Shown here: positions 22,257 to 33,836 of the stretch, piece by piece
Layout: every line of letters starts with the position of its first letter
How positions within the stretch are numbered: the stretch's first letter is position 1
Assembly: GCA_023634235.1 (NCBI GenBank)
Contig: JAMKCF010000001.1
Coordinates: 9,240,758-9,304,757, forward strand
Origin: Pisaster brevispinus
Lineage: Eukaryota; Echinodermata; Asteroidea; Forcipulatida; Asteriidae
Length of the DNA stretch: 64,000 nt
Reading direction: 5' to 3'
Position numbers and translations under genes: made by a program
The notes under the pieces: generated by a model
Databases searched by the model: none
What the model was told of the DNA's origin: nothing
Seen by the model: only the letters and a program-made list of their open reading frames with translations

Positions 22257-25200
22257 ATGGCCACGAGGTCTCCTAGCCATCTCTCGATAGCCTCGATGAA
22301 TTGCCGAGGTTTGGGCAACCAAGCAAAACGTAGAGATGTTTTTCATTTCCTTAAGTCTAAAAAATATTCTGTGTATTGTTTGCAAGATGTACATTTTGAT
22401 AAGGACATGGAAGACATTGTTAAGAATGAATGGGGTCTAGACTGTTACTTTAGTTCCTTTAAGGGTAATGCTCGGGGTGTGGCTATTTTGTTTAATAATA
22501 ATTTTGAGTATAGGGTCAAGAACGTCAAGACTGATTGTAATGGTAATATGCTCGTGCTTGATTTGGAAATTGGTGATTACAGTATGACTCTTATTAACTT
22601 GTATGGTCCCAATACAGACGACCCGAATTTCTATAGTGATATTGCCACAGTCTTGAGTGATATGGACAACACTCATAATATTTTATGTGGGGACTGGAAT
22701 TTAATTTTGAATAATCTAATCGATTGCGTCAATTACACAGGTATCAACAACCCCCCTGGCAAGGAAAAGAGTTGTGGAAATGTGCAGTGATTTGGATTTG
22801 GTTGATGTGTGGCGTATCTACAACCCTCACACTCAGAGGTTTACCTGGAGACAACATAAAACATTAAAGCAATCGAGATTAGATTTCTTTTTACTTTCCT
22901 CCGAGCTTCAATCCAAGCTGTCGAGTTGTGACATTAAACCAGGGTATAGAACTGATCACTCTATCATTGATATTACTCTCGACTTGACCAAAATAGAACG
23001 TGGTAGCGGTTATTGGAAATTTAACAACTCTCTGTTACTGGATAAAAACTACTCTGTTTTAGTGAGAAATGTTCTTTCTGATTTGGTAGACGAATATGCT
23101 GCTTCTCCCTATTTGCTCTCTAATGTTAAGAGCATTCATCCTAAAGATATTCAGTTCACCATTAACGATCAGACATTTTATGAGATGCTCCTTATGAAAA
23201 TAAGGTCTAAAACTATTTCATACTCCACGTGGAAAAAGAAAGAGTTCAACAAATTACAGGTTTCTCTAGAAAGGGACATTGGTATTCTTTCTAATAAAGT
23301 GGCCGAAGGTGACATTGAGTCAATCGATCTCTTAAGTGCTAAACAAGCTGATCTTGTAGATCTTCGTAAAATCAAAATGGATGGTGTACTTATTAGATCT
23401 AGAACACGGTGGATGGAATGCGGAGAAAAAACATCCAAGTATTTTCTGAATATGGAGAAGCGTAGTTTCGTTAGTAAATCTATCAATTGTGTTGTTAATG
23501 ATGCAGATTCCAGATTGACCAAATCCAATGAAATTCTTTCCGAAGCCAGGAATTTCTACAAAAGTCTTTATTCTCACCGGAATGTTAATAACTTGGCTGA
23601 TTTAAATTCTATTTTCAAGAAAGCCGATGCTCCTATTCTTACAGATACAATGCGGGATAATCTGGAAGGTCCTTTGTCGCATGTAGAGCTTATGCGAGCT
23701 TTACGGAATAGTAAGAATGGTAAATCCCCAGGTTCCGATGGGTTCAGTTTTGAATTTTATAAATTATTTTCGCCTGATTTATCGTGGTTCCTCTTACGTT
23801 CACTTAACTTCGCTTATTTCTCGGGTAAGTTGTCAGGCACTCAGAAATACGGCATTATCACTTTGTTACCAAAAAGGGACAAACCCCGGCAATTTTTTAA
23901 AAATTGGCGTCCTATTTCTCTCCTGAACACATCCTATAAATTGGCGTCGGCGTGTAATGCTGAGAGACTGAAAACTTGTCTACCAATTATTATTAATGAG
24001 CGACAAAAAGGCTTTATGTCACGTCGGTTCATTGGTGAAAATATTCGTTTGATGTATGACTTACTTGATGTCACCGATTCGAACAACATTCCTGGTCAGC
24101 TAATATCAATTGACTTTGAAAAAGCTTTCGATTCACTATCACATGAGTTTATCCTCAAAGTTCTTGATAAATTCAACTTTGGTGCATCCATAAAAAAAGT
24201 GGATCAACCTCTTCTATTGCCAGGCCTCGTCTTCGATTTTGGTGAACGGTTTTCTTTCAGAATCATTTAATATAGAACAGGGCTGCAGGCAAGGTGATGG
24301 TCTAAGCCCCGATTTATTTATTATATGTGTAGAAGTTCTTGCTATGATGATAGATAATAATGAAGACTTAAAAGGTATTAAGGTAGCCGGTAAAGAGTTT
24401 CGATTATCCCAGTATGCCGATGACACTGTTTTATTTCTTGATGGTTCTGCTAAATCTATGATTACTGCATTTAACATCCTTGACGCATTTGCCAAAATGT
24501 CCGGATTAAAAGTCAATGTAGATAAAACTAATGTGGTTTGGATAGGGTCAAAGAAAGATCAAGATGGCAAGATATGCGAAGAGATCAATGCACACTGGGT
24601 GGAACCTTTAGAAACTTTTAAAATACTGGGTATTCAGTTTTCCATTGATCTGCATTCCATGGTTCTACTCAATTACAACACGACTATACTTTCATTACGT
24701 AACCTGATTTCGAGTTGGTCCAAAAGGAATCTTACGGTGCTTGGCCGAATCACTGTTGCCAAATCTTTGCTTCTGTCTAAGCTTACTTTTCTTATTTTAA
24801 CTATCCCTGATCCGCCTGTTAGTATTGTTAACGAATTAAACTCTATGTTATTTAAGTTTATTTGGAGGGGACACGACCGGGTTAGCAGAAATCAAATGGT
24901 TCAAGACTACAGCCAAGGTGGGCTCCGCATGATAGATGTTCGAGAATATGAACGCTCTTAAAATAACTTGGCTCCGCAGACTCCTAATTTCTGACAATGG
25001 TTGTGGATGGGTTCATTTATTTCACAAGATTATGGACATTTCTGGATTGTCCAGTTTTGAAGGCGGTTCCCTGAAATTACTTTATGCACATAAAAAAACT
25101 CCGTATGGGAACCCTTTTTGGAGAAACGTCTTTACATCATGGTCAAAATTCACCATGGCTCATAGCCCAGAGACCGCTGAAGAAATATTGACCAATACTC

Positions 25201-26093
25201 TGTGGCACAATGACAAAATTAAGGTTGATAAAAAATGCATCTATTTCAAACATTGGGAGTCGGCAGGAGTCAATTATATCTATAACCTTGTCGATGATGC
25301 TGGGAATGTTTTGTCCTTAGATGGTTTCAGAAATAAATTTCATATTAAAGCTAATTTTTTGGAATATGGGGGTGTGGTCAGGGCCATCAAGTCTGCTTTT
25401 CCAAACATTTTGCCTTTTAAGAAAGGAACTGTTCAACTTCCTTTTATTCCATTCAATTTCAAGACCCTTTTGAGGGACAAAAAAGGCTCCAACAGAATCT
25501 TAAAGGTCTTGACCTCCTCCAGGAAAGTTACTTATACATGTATTACTAAGTGGAACTTTAGTTTGCAAATAGACTATAGTTTTTCTAAATGGTCGTTAAT
25601 TTTTAATATTCCTTTTAACTGCACAATAGACACTAGACTGAGATGGTTCCAGTACAGACTAATTCATAGAATTCTAGGCACAAACAGTTTTCTTTTCAAA
25701 ATCAACAAGCTGAACTCTAATTTATGTACTTTTTGTAATAATGAGGAGGAGACTCTTATCCATTTGTTTTGCTCATGTGCCGTTACAATTCCTTTTTGGA
25801 CAGCAGTTGTTTCATGGATTAATTTTATGACTAAGTTAAATATCATCCCTGACAATGAAGCTTTTCTATTTGGCAAAATATATTTTAAGTGTAAAGCTAC
25901 AAACCTTATTTTATTAGTTTGCCGTTTTCATATTTACAAAAGGAAAATGTCTCAGAACAGACCATCCTTCTTAATATTCAAAACAGAACTCAAAAATTAT
26001 TATGCCATGGAAACATTTATTTACACCGGTAACAGTAAGTTGGCCAGTTTCTATCATAAATGGGATTTCTTCTCCGCTCTTTTCCAAGATTAA
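22257..26093 (+). pseudogene. TX1-like ORF2: endonuclease, RT, zinc knuckle
   Basis: Four overlapping frames. 22257-22790 opens M-A-T-R and has S-M-N-C-R-G-L-G, L-Q-D-V-H and C-G-D-W-N, an L1/TX1-style endonuclease. 22774-24270 completes it (S-R-L-D-F-F, R-T-D-H-S) and starts the RT (G-K-S-P-G-S-D-G, N-W-R-P-I-S-L-L-N, I-D-F-E-K-A-F-D-S). 24239-24961 has Q-G-C-R-Q-G-D-G-L-S-P and Q-Y-A-D-D-T. 24936-26093 carries R-W-F-Q-Y-R-L-I-H-R and a C-x2-C...H-x3-C knuckle near 25725. Three frameshifts (about 22770, 24200, 24950) are the visible defects. The first ATG chosen follows the long pyrimidine leader. Confidence 0.85.
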
Positions 26094-26225
26094 TGTTCTA
26101 AGTGTTAATTCTCTTTTAAAACGCTGTGTCTTGCTTTTACTTTTATCATGTGTATGTTTCAACGATCTGATGTATGATTTTGTGACATGTCGTCAATAAA
26201 CCATTATCCCCCGGGGAAAAAAAAA

Positions 26226-26410
26226 AAAGTATTGGCTTACGGCGTACAGACAACTTGCACGTTGGTGCTGGGGACACCTCGGAAGAATGGTTTGCGTGCC
26301 ACTTCCAGCCTGTGCTGTTCGCTGCATAGGGGAAACGATTCCTTCTGAGGATGAGCTTTATGTACTTCCGAGGATGAAGCAGCCCTCGATTAATCGAACA
26401 AATAACATTT
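26226..26410 (+). pseudogene. exon fragment resembling the P2X7 C-terminal domain, broken by the TX1-like LINE
   Basis: Removing the LINE joins TTCTTATACAG, an acceptor, to AAAGTATTGGCTTACGGC. The joined frame reads Y-W-L-T-A-Y-R-Q-L-A-R-W, then W-G-H-L-G-R, L-P-A-C-A-V-R-C-I and further P-S-E-D-E-L-Y. The T-A-Y-R-Q...W, H-G/H-L-G, I/L-P-A/S-C and I-R...F-P series is the pattern of the cysteine-rich P2X7 intracellular-domain family, which many invertebrates encode in stand-alone genes. The final G-F-K-like end is replaced by P-R-M-K. It could equally be part of a DUF7869-like or other transposon-associated gene. Family call is moderate only. Confidence 0.4.
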
Positions 26411-26796
26411 CCTGTGACTATCTGTTGAACTACCGTACTGGTACCAGTAAATTCCATTCTAAATTTAAATCCAAACACCCTTTTCATTTCTCTAGTCGGA
26501 CAAATTTATGGATCTTTTGCACGTGACTTCACAAAACGCATTTTGTTCCGTCTTCTTGGGGGTCAAATTTATGTAGTAAAGTACCATAGCCTTTGCAGGA
26601 CGTATTGTGTGTGCAGTTTGACCATTAAAACATTGGGTCTTATAGCATACTAATTTTTGTATTTACAACCATTAACGCTTGTGTACAGAAATTGTGACAT
26701 ATTTAGGTGGGTACCTTTTCACCAAAAATCTTTTAGTTCCACTTTCTAACAAACAACCCTCTTCAACCTCCAATTCACAAACCAGGCCCTGGGCTT
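26411..26796. other. no gene seen
   Basis: Non-coding sequence after the broken exon. No motif, repeat or strong ORF recognised. Confidence 0.4.
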
Positions 26797-26902
26797 GTTT
26801 TGCATATGATTGACCAGGGAGCGCCACTTAGCCTCTCGTAAATCTTCATTGTCCTTAGTTGAGCTGGCGCACCAGTAAACATGGTTCTCAATAACCCACA
26901 CA
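26797..26902. repeat. left arm of a 105-bp inverted repeat
   Basis: The reverse complement of this 106-bp block matches 31244-31346 at about 93 percent, apart from a three-base gap. It covers TGACCAGGGAGCGCCACTTA and ACATGGTTCTCAATAACCC. The arms enclose the 27-30 kb LINE and about 900 bp more. They may be two opposed copies of one short repeat family. Confidence 0.85.
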
Positions 26903-26949
26903 TTTATTTATAGTGACGTTCATTTTACTTTATTTTTAATTTTTTTTAT

Positions 26950-29900
26950 TATTAAATGGTTTATTAAAAACTATTCAAATCGCCGCCAGCAGCAGAATTA
27001 CATGAACAATAACAGAATGAAAAGTCTGGAGTAAAACATTACAATTAAAATTAAGATTGATATTAAAACTATTACACTCATAAAAGAGATGTTTATAAAA
27101 CTGTAAACGTTATGAACTTATGAAGAAAAAACAAGGCAAACAAAATAATACACAAAATAATACACAGGGGGTTTAAAAATAAATAGGGGGTTGTAAACAT
27201 ATTTGAAAAACCTTATGAAGAATAACGTGGCAATCATTTTAAAGCAAAGTATAATTAAACAATGGCGTGATGAATATAAATCAATACAACAGAAACTGAA
27301 TATGCAGAGCTGGTAATGTAACTTAGAGAGATGTAAAGTAAGGACCACATCTAACAGAAAAACAGGATTAGTTACTATCGTTCCACTCCTTAGTCATGTA
27401 CATTAAAGGGCTTTTTTGACATCGTTTAGTCTTGCAGAGGGGTAGAGAGAATTTATTGTGGTCTCTAAGATTCCTTTTGTGGACATCTTTTCTTCTTGGT
27501 GGGAGCCAACTACTGAACATGTTTGATGTAATGAGTGATTGGAAGAAATCTTTACACAGTTGTTCTCTTCTTTCGGCCAAAGTATTGAGATTACACTGAA
27601 CAAGAGCATTTTCATAGCTCAAGTACTCTCTGCCCATCATTATCTTACAGGCTCTACGTTGGATTTTCTCTAGCATGGCACTTTCCCCAGTAGTGAGGCC
27701 TGGATGCCAAGCAGGGGCAGCATACTCAGTAATGGGTCTGACATAACCTTTAAAGATGGTATTAAGATCATTCAAAGGCATTTTGAAATGTTTTAATGTC
27801 TTCATTAGATGGAGTCGGCCATTCGCTTTCTTTAGAATGTCTTTTACGTGTGTTTCCCATTTTAAGTCCTTGGTCAATTGCAGTCCTAGGATCTTGACGG
27901 TAACAACTTGTTGTAGTGGGACATCGTTGATAGTAAGTGGTAGTTGTGTTGGGGGTTTCCTAGCGAAAGTAACTTCCATAGAAACACACTTTTTAGCATT
28001 TAGTTTCATGTTGTTGTTGTTAACCCACTCGTCAAGATTATCTAGTTCACGCTGCATTACTGATGGAGTGTTACGGTTGCTTTGCCCAATCAACGTTAGG
28101 TCGTCGACATACTTCAGCGCTGTAATTTGGGTGTTTTTGACTGCGTCGTTGACAAGTACTAGGAATGCAAGGGGGCCAAGGCATGTTCCTTGCGGGACTC
28201 CACCTTTGAGTGTTTTCCAGTCACTGGTTTCCCCATGATATCGGACACACTGATCTCTTCCACTCATAAAGCTAGCTATCCATGTTATGATGGATGGGCG
28301 AGCGCCTAAATCTATGAGCTTGTTGATAAGTATGTTGTGATCATTCAGTCAAACGCTTTACTGAAGTCTGTGATGACGACTGTGCTAACATTACTTGGGT
28401 GGTCACCATGTTTATGAAGTGCTTCCAACAACTTCACCAGGTAGTGCGACGTTGATGCTCCTTTACGGTTACCGTTTTGGTTCGAATCGATCTTACTCTG
28501 AATATCGTCCAGTAACCAGGTAGCAACAAAGCCTTCCGCAACCTTAGCGAAATGGTCGGTCAATGATATGGGTCTTAATTTGTCCCAGGTGGCTGGTTTG
28601 GTTTTGGGTACTGGTACTACGATAGCCCTCTTCCATTACTGTGGGACAACTCCATCCCTGTAAGACTGATTAAATATGTCTGTTAGGGGGTCGCTTAGTT
28701 CGCAGGCAAACTCTCGTACTATTCTGGCAGAGATACCATCAGGGCCACTAGATTTCCCCAACTTTATCTTCTTGAGTGCAGCATAGACCTGGTAGTTGTG
28801 CACGGATGGGACTGGGAGAGGGTCAGGGCAGTACGCAGCTAATTCAGAGGTAGAGAGTGGCTTGAGGTGGCTAGATACAGAGCAAAACTGGTCGTTGATA
28901 CAATTTGCCACATCTTTGAGGTTACATGCATTAACACCAGGAGGGGGGGGGGTTAATGGTCATATTTTTATTGTCCATGTTTGTCATAATTCGGATGTGT
29001 TTGTACCATTCAGCAGGGTTTGATTTCTTGTGCTGCTGTACACGATTCTTGTAGTAGTTTTCCTTGTTTTGTTTAATTGTTCGGCGTACCTTATTACGAA
29101 GCTGTTTCCATCTTGAGGTACGATGTTCGGTGTGGAATAGTTGCTGTCTTTTGAGGATGAGGCTTTTTGTATATGCAGTAATCCATGGTCTATCCCTTGA
29201 GTGGACCTTGATTGTCTTTGTTGGGAAGTGAGTGTTAATGGCCCCTTGAAGGGTAACATGGAATGCTGTGCATTTATCTATGGCTCTTGATTTGCTGTAA
29301 ACTTCCTCCCAGTCATGGTTAACAATCCATGAACCGAAGTCACGGATTGATGAGTCTTTCTCGGGTCGGACGACTCGAGAGCATGTATTACCGGGAGGTC
29401 TTGGCTTTGGAGTCCAGAGAGCAGCAGAGTGATCACTTGCTCCAAGTGGAGAGCAGGTAGTCGGGATATGATAATGCTTAAAAACATTTGTAATTATCTT
29501 ATCGAGAACAACTCCGTTGCGAGTCGGGTCTTTGACCACTTGGGTGAATTCAGTTCCTGAGCATAGTTCTCTTAAATTAAGTCGGTTAGTATCACCCAAG
29601 ATAGTGACACCTGCATGGGGATGGTGTAAATGGATATAGTCAATGGCATCCAATAGATGATCTATGAGGTCTCGCTCAAATGGGTTGTCAGGTGGTGAGT
29701 ATACTGCAGCGTAGAAGAGCACAGGAATTTCACGGGGTAGGCGTTTGGGCCTCACTTTCATCCATACCACTTCAAGATGGTGAGGAACCTTGATGTCAAC
29801 AGACTGGGGGTAGAGGTTCTCACGTACATATAATGCCACTCCTCCACCGCGTTGCTGAGTCCTCGATTTGGATGCAAGGGTAAATCCATCTATTTCAAAA

Positions 29901-30312
29901 CATTCATTTTGTATGCTAGGGCTGAACCAAGTTTCTGATATGGCAGCTATGTCTACGTTGTGTTGGAGAAGTGTTGTTCTGAATTCATCGAACTTGTTTA
30001 CCAGTGATCGAGGGTTGCACAGATAAACGACTGGCATCACAACTGGTGAGTGGTTAATGTTGTTTGCTCTGGGTATTTTTGTCAGGTTTGTAAGACAAGC
30101 ACCATGTCCTTGGTGATAAGAGGGAGGGCGTAGTCGAGTTGATATGCGACTTCTAATAGATCTTTGTTTTTGCCTGCTCTGCAGCCTCGCTTTGATAATT
30201 TTGCAATATGTGTCTCTTTGATGATTGCCCATACTGCTTGATCAAGTTTAACTGTCTTGTGCAGCATTTGGTTTCCAATTGTCAGGAGGGATTCTCTGGA
30301 GTAGCAGCACAT
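26950..30312 (-). mobile_element. LINE of the Jockey superfamily, clade not resolved
   Basis: Minus-strand element with an AT-rich 3' UTR (26950-27367), ORF2 pieces at 27368-30232, and a 5' end next to a (GTA)n run at 30325-30341. No ORF1 is visible. Exact ends and target duplication were not found. Confidence 0.65.
27368..30232 (-). pseudogene. LINE ORF2 with APE endonuclease and Y-V-D-D reverse transcriptase
   Basis: The endonuclease (30232-28931) shows N-P-R-S-L-V-N-K, I-S-E-T-W-F, G-G-G-V-A-L-Y-V and S-D-H-S. The usual G-D-F-N reads G-D-T-N. A G-run near 28945 adds a shift. The RT is split over 28911-28636 (G-K-S-S-G-P-D-G), 28563-28345 (I-T-D-F-S-K-A-F-D) and 28267-27368 (G-V-P-Q-G-T-C-L-G-P, Y-V-D-D-L). 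The C-terminus has E-Y-A-A-P-A-W-H and E-K-I-Q-R-R-A. Breaks: a stop near 28636, a deletion-type shift after A-F-D near 28345, and the 28945 shift. Moderately old. Confidence 0.8.
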
Positions 30313-31243
30313 TATGTGTACTCTAGTAGTAGTAGTAGTATTCTATTTCTATCATCACTCATGTACTAACAAAAGCACTGGGCTAGGTACCAGACGAGCT
30401 GGAGCTATTGTTCAGTACAGTAGAAAGTCTGGTGCCTCTGTCGTTCAAGATTGTGAAAAAAATTGTCGATGCGTGGTTCAAAAGACGTTGAAAAATGTCT
30501 CTTTTCGATTTCAGTACACAAACAATGAAGGTGTATAGCATCACCATGTACTTACACAGTTCACAGCTCACAATTGAAGACACAGGTAAATGTTAAAACA
30601 CAGAAAAATATGGAAAACCAACACAATCTATAAGGAGCAAAATCACCAGGTTGCTGCCACTGAAAGGGCGCCCTCTTTATGCATTAAATATGAGTTTCAA
30701 CCAATTATTTCACATTTTATTATAAAACTGATTACGGCATTGGATTCCCTGGACATGAAAACCTACAAAAGCTCATTTTCATTTAAGTTTCTACCTTGTT
30801 TTAGTAAAAAAGATATGTACATAAATACATTTTAACCCGTCAGTGGCGGCCATCTTGGATTTTGGCGGCCATTTTGGATTTTTTTATTTTGGGCCATTTT
30901 TGAAGTTGGCATACAGCAAATTTGAGTTCAGAACGCCTTGATACCCCTATAAACCTTGTATACCATATATTAACACGATTTGCCTTCTGCACTCTAAATA
31001 TGCACATTTTCACAAATTTGGCCTAGTCTATTTGCTGGCTTTAGGGCATCAAAGGGGGTGAAGTTACAAAGAAATAATTATTGTAATGGTTACACACTCG
31101 GATGATTTACGATCCCTTTTTCTAAGTAAGTAATTAGTTGTTACACATTTAAGTATTAATAATTTTTCAAAAAGAAGAAATAAAAAGGGTCAGCAACTGA
31201 AATGCTTGTCGGTGGCAAACCCAATATTGTTAAATTGGGGTGA
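30313..31243. other. no gene seen; simple repeats
   Basis: Contains a (GTA)n run at 30325-30341 and a repeated GGCGGCCATnTTGGATTTT unit at about 30846-30878. No frame with a family signature. Confidence 0.45.
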
Positions 31244-31346
31244 TGTGTGGGTTATTGAGAACCATGTTTACTAGTGCACCAGCTCAAAGGACAATGAAAA
31301 TTTACGAGAGGCCAAGTGGCGCTCCCTGGTCAATCATTTGCAAAAC
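31244..31346. repeat. right arm of the 105-bp inverted repeat
   Basis: Pairs with 26797-26902. Ends at GCAAAAC on the outer side and TGTGTGGG on the inner side; homology stops abruptly at both edges. Confidence 0.85.
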
Positions 31347-31546
31347 GAGCACAGAGAGCATTCAGTGTTGTTCCCTCGTTGCGAACATGGGCGACGGAAG
31401 AAGTGGTTAAAGGGGCACACCGGTTTCGTTGGGCTACAAAATAGGCTAACATATGATTTCAAAGGTCTTCCAGGAATGGAGAAGAACGGTTCCTAAAAGA
31501 AACCATCAAAATTTTGCCGTTTTTGAGCATTTTTCACAAAAAAAGG

Positions 31547-31594
31547 TCACGTGATTTATCCGAACCAAAAAAGTGGTTCGGATAAATCACGTGA
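31547..31594. repeat. 21-bp perfect hairpin inside the TTAA MITE
   Basis: Arms 31547-31567 and 31574-31594 are exact complements with a six-base A-rich loop. The arm starts TCACGTGATTTATCC. Confidence 0.95.
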
Positions 31595-32335
31595 TCTTCG
31601 GAGTTAGTTTTACTTCCAGCCGTATACAAGTAAATTACTGAACCAAATTTAAATCTGTTTTTTTACAATTATTCATGAGTATTTGACAAAAAGACTGTTT
31701 TCAGATTATTGATACAATTTTTAAATAATGATGAAAATCGAACGTAAGATTCACATTCAGAGAGTCCGTGCAACCGAAGCGTGTTTTACGGCGCACCAGC
31801 GTGGGAGCTAGCGGAACGTAAACCTTGCGGGCATATCCCTTACAGCAGGTGCCGTGTCTCGTGGGGACAGAGAGACAAACCCCGGGGCATGAACTCCCCA
31901 GCTTGCCGGTCTAGCCATGAGCTTGGGAGCTTGTCAGAAGGGTAGGGAGCCAGACCAACAATTACGGTTTATTTTAGGAGGGTTTTAGTCTGATACCCCT
32001 AGCTATTATCCCCCAACTATTGTAACGTGTTGCCTGCGCTACACACGTGGGAGACGACGACGGGGAATGTTTATCCCATACAGCTGGTCTACTTCTATGA
32101 TAGCTGCACAATGTCCACCCCCCCCCCCCCCCAAATTGCTGCTTTTGCTGGCTTTCCCTTTGGATTTATCGTGTGTTTTTTTTACTTTTTACTTTTCGTT
32201 GGACCACCTTCTGGGTGTTTTTCCTTGTGATGTTTTTTGTACCGTACCTTGGATGTCGAAGAAACGTTCTCCATTCCAAGTACACAGAATACAGTACGTC
32301 GTCGTACACAGATTACAGGTTGGGTGCTTTTTTGC

Positions 32336-32400
32336 GGTCGTAATCAATAACTGTTTCAATGGCAAGTAAAGTTCAACCGAAACAGTTATTGGTTACGACC
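32336..32400. repeat. 22-bp hairpin inside the TTAA MITE
   Basis: Arms 32336-32357 and 32379-32400, complementary except for one position, loop of 21 bases. Confidence 0.9.
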
Positions 32401-32442
32401 CCGATCGGACTTCGACTAGGACTGACCATAGTGCTAGGTATG

Positions 32443-32470
32443 CCATAGAGCAAGTAACCTTGCTCTATGG
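32443..32470. repeat. 12-bp perfect hairpin inside the TTAA MITE
   Basis: CCATAGAGCAAG (32443-32454) and its complement (32459-32470) with loop TAAC. Confidence 0.9.
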
Positions 32471-33039
32471 ACTGACGTCCGTTAATGTCTGTGTTTTTAT
32501 AATACACGTGAGTTTGTGCTTGATGGATATGAAGTCTGGATCCTCATGCCTCGCCATTGTTATAACTGATACATAAACAGAGCACCAGTCTACTTACAAT
32601 ATTGCGCAACATTGTCACGTAAACTTTACAGTTGCAACGGCTGGAAAAGCGTATAAGCTGACCTTAGACCGCGTTTTGGGTTTTTTTCAAATTTTTCGTT
32701 AATTACGTGATATTCGGATGATTTTTTTTTACAACCACCATTTAAAAATTATTATCTCATTCCACATCACTATATTAGGTAAACAGTAAGCCGGTGTGTC
32801 CCTTTAAAACCGGGTTTGTTTGTACATGTAGTTGAGGAGAGTCAATTGTAATGTTGGTTATGAAGACTGTTTGTCTGTATTAACGTCATTAACGATTTGT
32901 TTTATTGCTTGGAGATGAAAAAAACAATTATGATTTTATTTGTTATCCAGTTCCACTAGTTAGACGACTAACACTCTTTTGTTTAATTTGACTGTTAGAG
33001 CCGAACAATACTGTGTTTGCTTATCTGTACTTTCAACAG

Positions 33040-33210
33040 GCTTGAAGGCATGTGAACAGCTTTCTGACTTGCTTGAGAAGAGAACACTTATAAAGGATAT
33101 CTGAAAGATGTATACGACAACAAAAAATCAACTGTTGAAGCCTTTCATAGCCTTCTTAACCAGTTTGACCCCCAGTCAAATTCCTTCTCACATTTAGGTA
33201 TTACAGCCAT
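33040..33210 (+). pseudogene. transposase-like exon, E-A-F-H-S-L-L-N-Q-F family
   Basis: An acceptor (CTGTACTTTCAACAG, ending 33039) and a donor (GTAAGA at 33211) frame an exon. It reads C-E-Q-L-S-D-L-L-E-K-R and L-I-K-D-I, then after a frameshift near 33105 V-Y-D-N-K-K-S-T-V-E-A-F-H-S-L-L-N-Q-F and F-S-H-L-G-I. I recall this LExFHS...FxP...F-S-x-x-G-M pattern from metazoan DNA-transposase-derived proteins, some with THAP domains. The exact superfamily (Kolobok is one option) is uncertain. Confidence 0.35.
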
Positions 33211-33364
33211 GTAAGACCCAAAACTGGATGCATGTTTCTAGATGCAGGGGGCATCAAAATTCATTTTGTGTAACATTTTGCTTTTGCTATAAAAAGACAA
33301 TTCAGTTTTGCCATTAGGCCAAAAAAAGGGGAAACAAATCTTTCGTTAAAACAGTACAGGCCCA

Positions 33365-33407
33365 GGCGTCTCGTATCTTCCGAGCTCGTATTAACGAGAG
33401 TTGACTG
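33365..33407. mobile_element. pogo-like element fragment, one end
   Basis: Reverse complement of the left 43 bases of the 13987-14727 element, ending exactly at the terminus, followed by TA at 33408. The body is truncated. Confidence 0.8.
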
Positions 33408-33409
33408 TA

Positions 33410-33834
33410 CATGTACTCTTTGTTTGATAACGTATTTTATACTTATTTTTTTCATCTCTGATGCCAGGTGATCCAGAGTTTTGCATTGTGAAGTGATGGA
33501 CATTCTCAAAGCTGTGGATCCAATACTGCCCCTTTGTCTTGCCCACCAGACCAAAGACAGATCTATGCTGGGTATGTCAATGCAACAATAGCATTGTTAA
33601 CCAGAGCGCCGACCAGCTGGAGGGAGAAAAGCTGGAACAGTTGAGACGGCAGGAAGAGCACCTACAGGTTGTAACCTGGAGCATGAACTCTACCGGTCCA
33701 TCGTGAAGATTGCAAGCAGGCTGTCAGGGACGAACACTTTGGTCATCATCAGCCAGCTTCTAGACAGGGAACAGTGCATTACAGCTTCGACTTTGCACAG
33801 AAAGTCCACGATCCGAAACCATCCAGGACCCATG
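33410..33834 (+). pseudogene. DUF7869-like gene fragment, copy 3
   Basis: Same family and about the same segment as the minus-strand copy at 2370-2825. It reads T-R-P-K-T-D-L-C-W-V-C-Q, N-N-S-I-V-N, then E-E-H-L-Q-V-V in one frame. Further on it gives an M-K-I-A-S-R-L-S-G-T-N-T frame that also appears in copy 2, which shows nucleotide-level relatedness rather than selection on one frame. Both ends are cut at TA dinucleotides by pogo-like termini. Confidence 0.65.
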
Positions 33835-33836
33835 TA

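Larger units (their letters stand above)
16948..26225 (+). mobile_element. TX1/L1-type LINE, near full length, with nested L2 and SINE
   Basis: Perfect 13-bp target duplication, a 12-A tail (26217-26228), ORF1 at 17050 and ORF2 at 22257-26093. The spacer between the ORFs has been expanded by an L2 element (17988-about 21500) and a SINE (about 21555-21905). Without these, the LINE would be about 5.4 kb. The A-tail, the L1-like ORF1 and the Cys/His C-terminal zinc knuckle fit the TX1/L1 group. Age: a handful of frameshifts, so old but readable. Confidence 0.85.
31411..32803. mobile_element. TTAA-flanked MITE, 1393 bp (Kolobok- or piggyBac-type)
   Basis: TTAA at 31407-31410 and 32804-32807 flank termini AGGGGCACACCGG and, reversed, AGGGACACACCGG (12 of 13). 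TTAA targets define piggyBac and Kolobok; AGGG-type ends favour Kolobok. No transposase. The interior carries three strong hairpins and a C18 run at 32113-32131. Confidence 0.75.
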
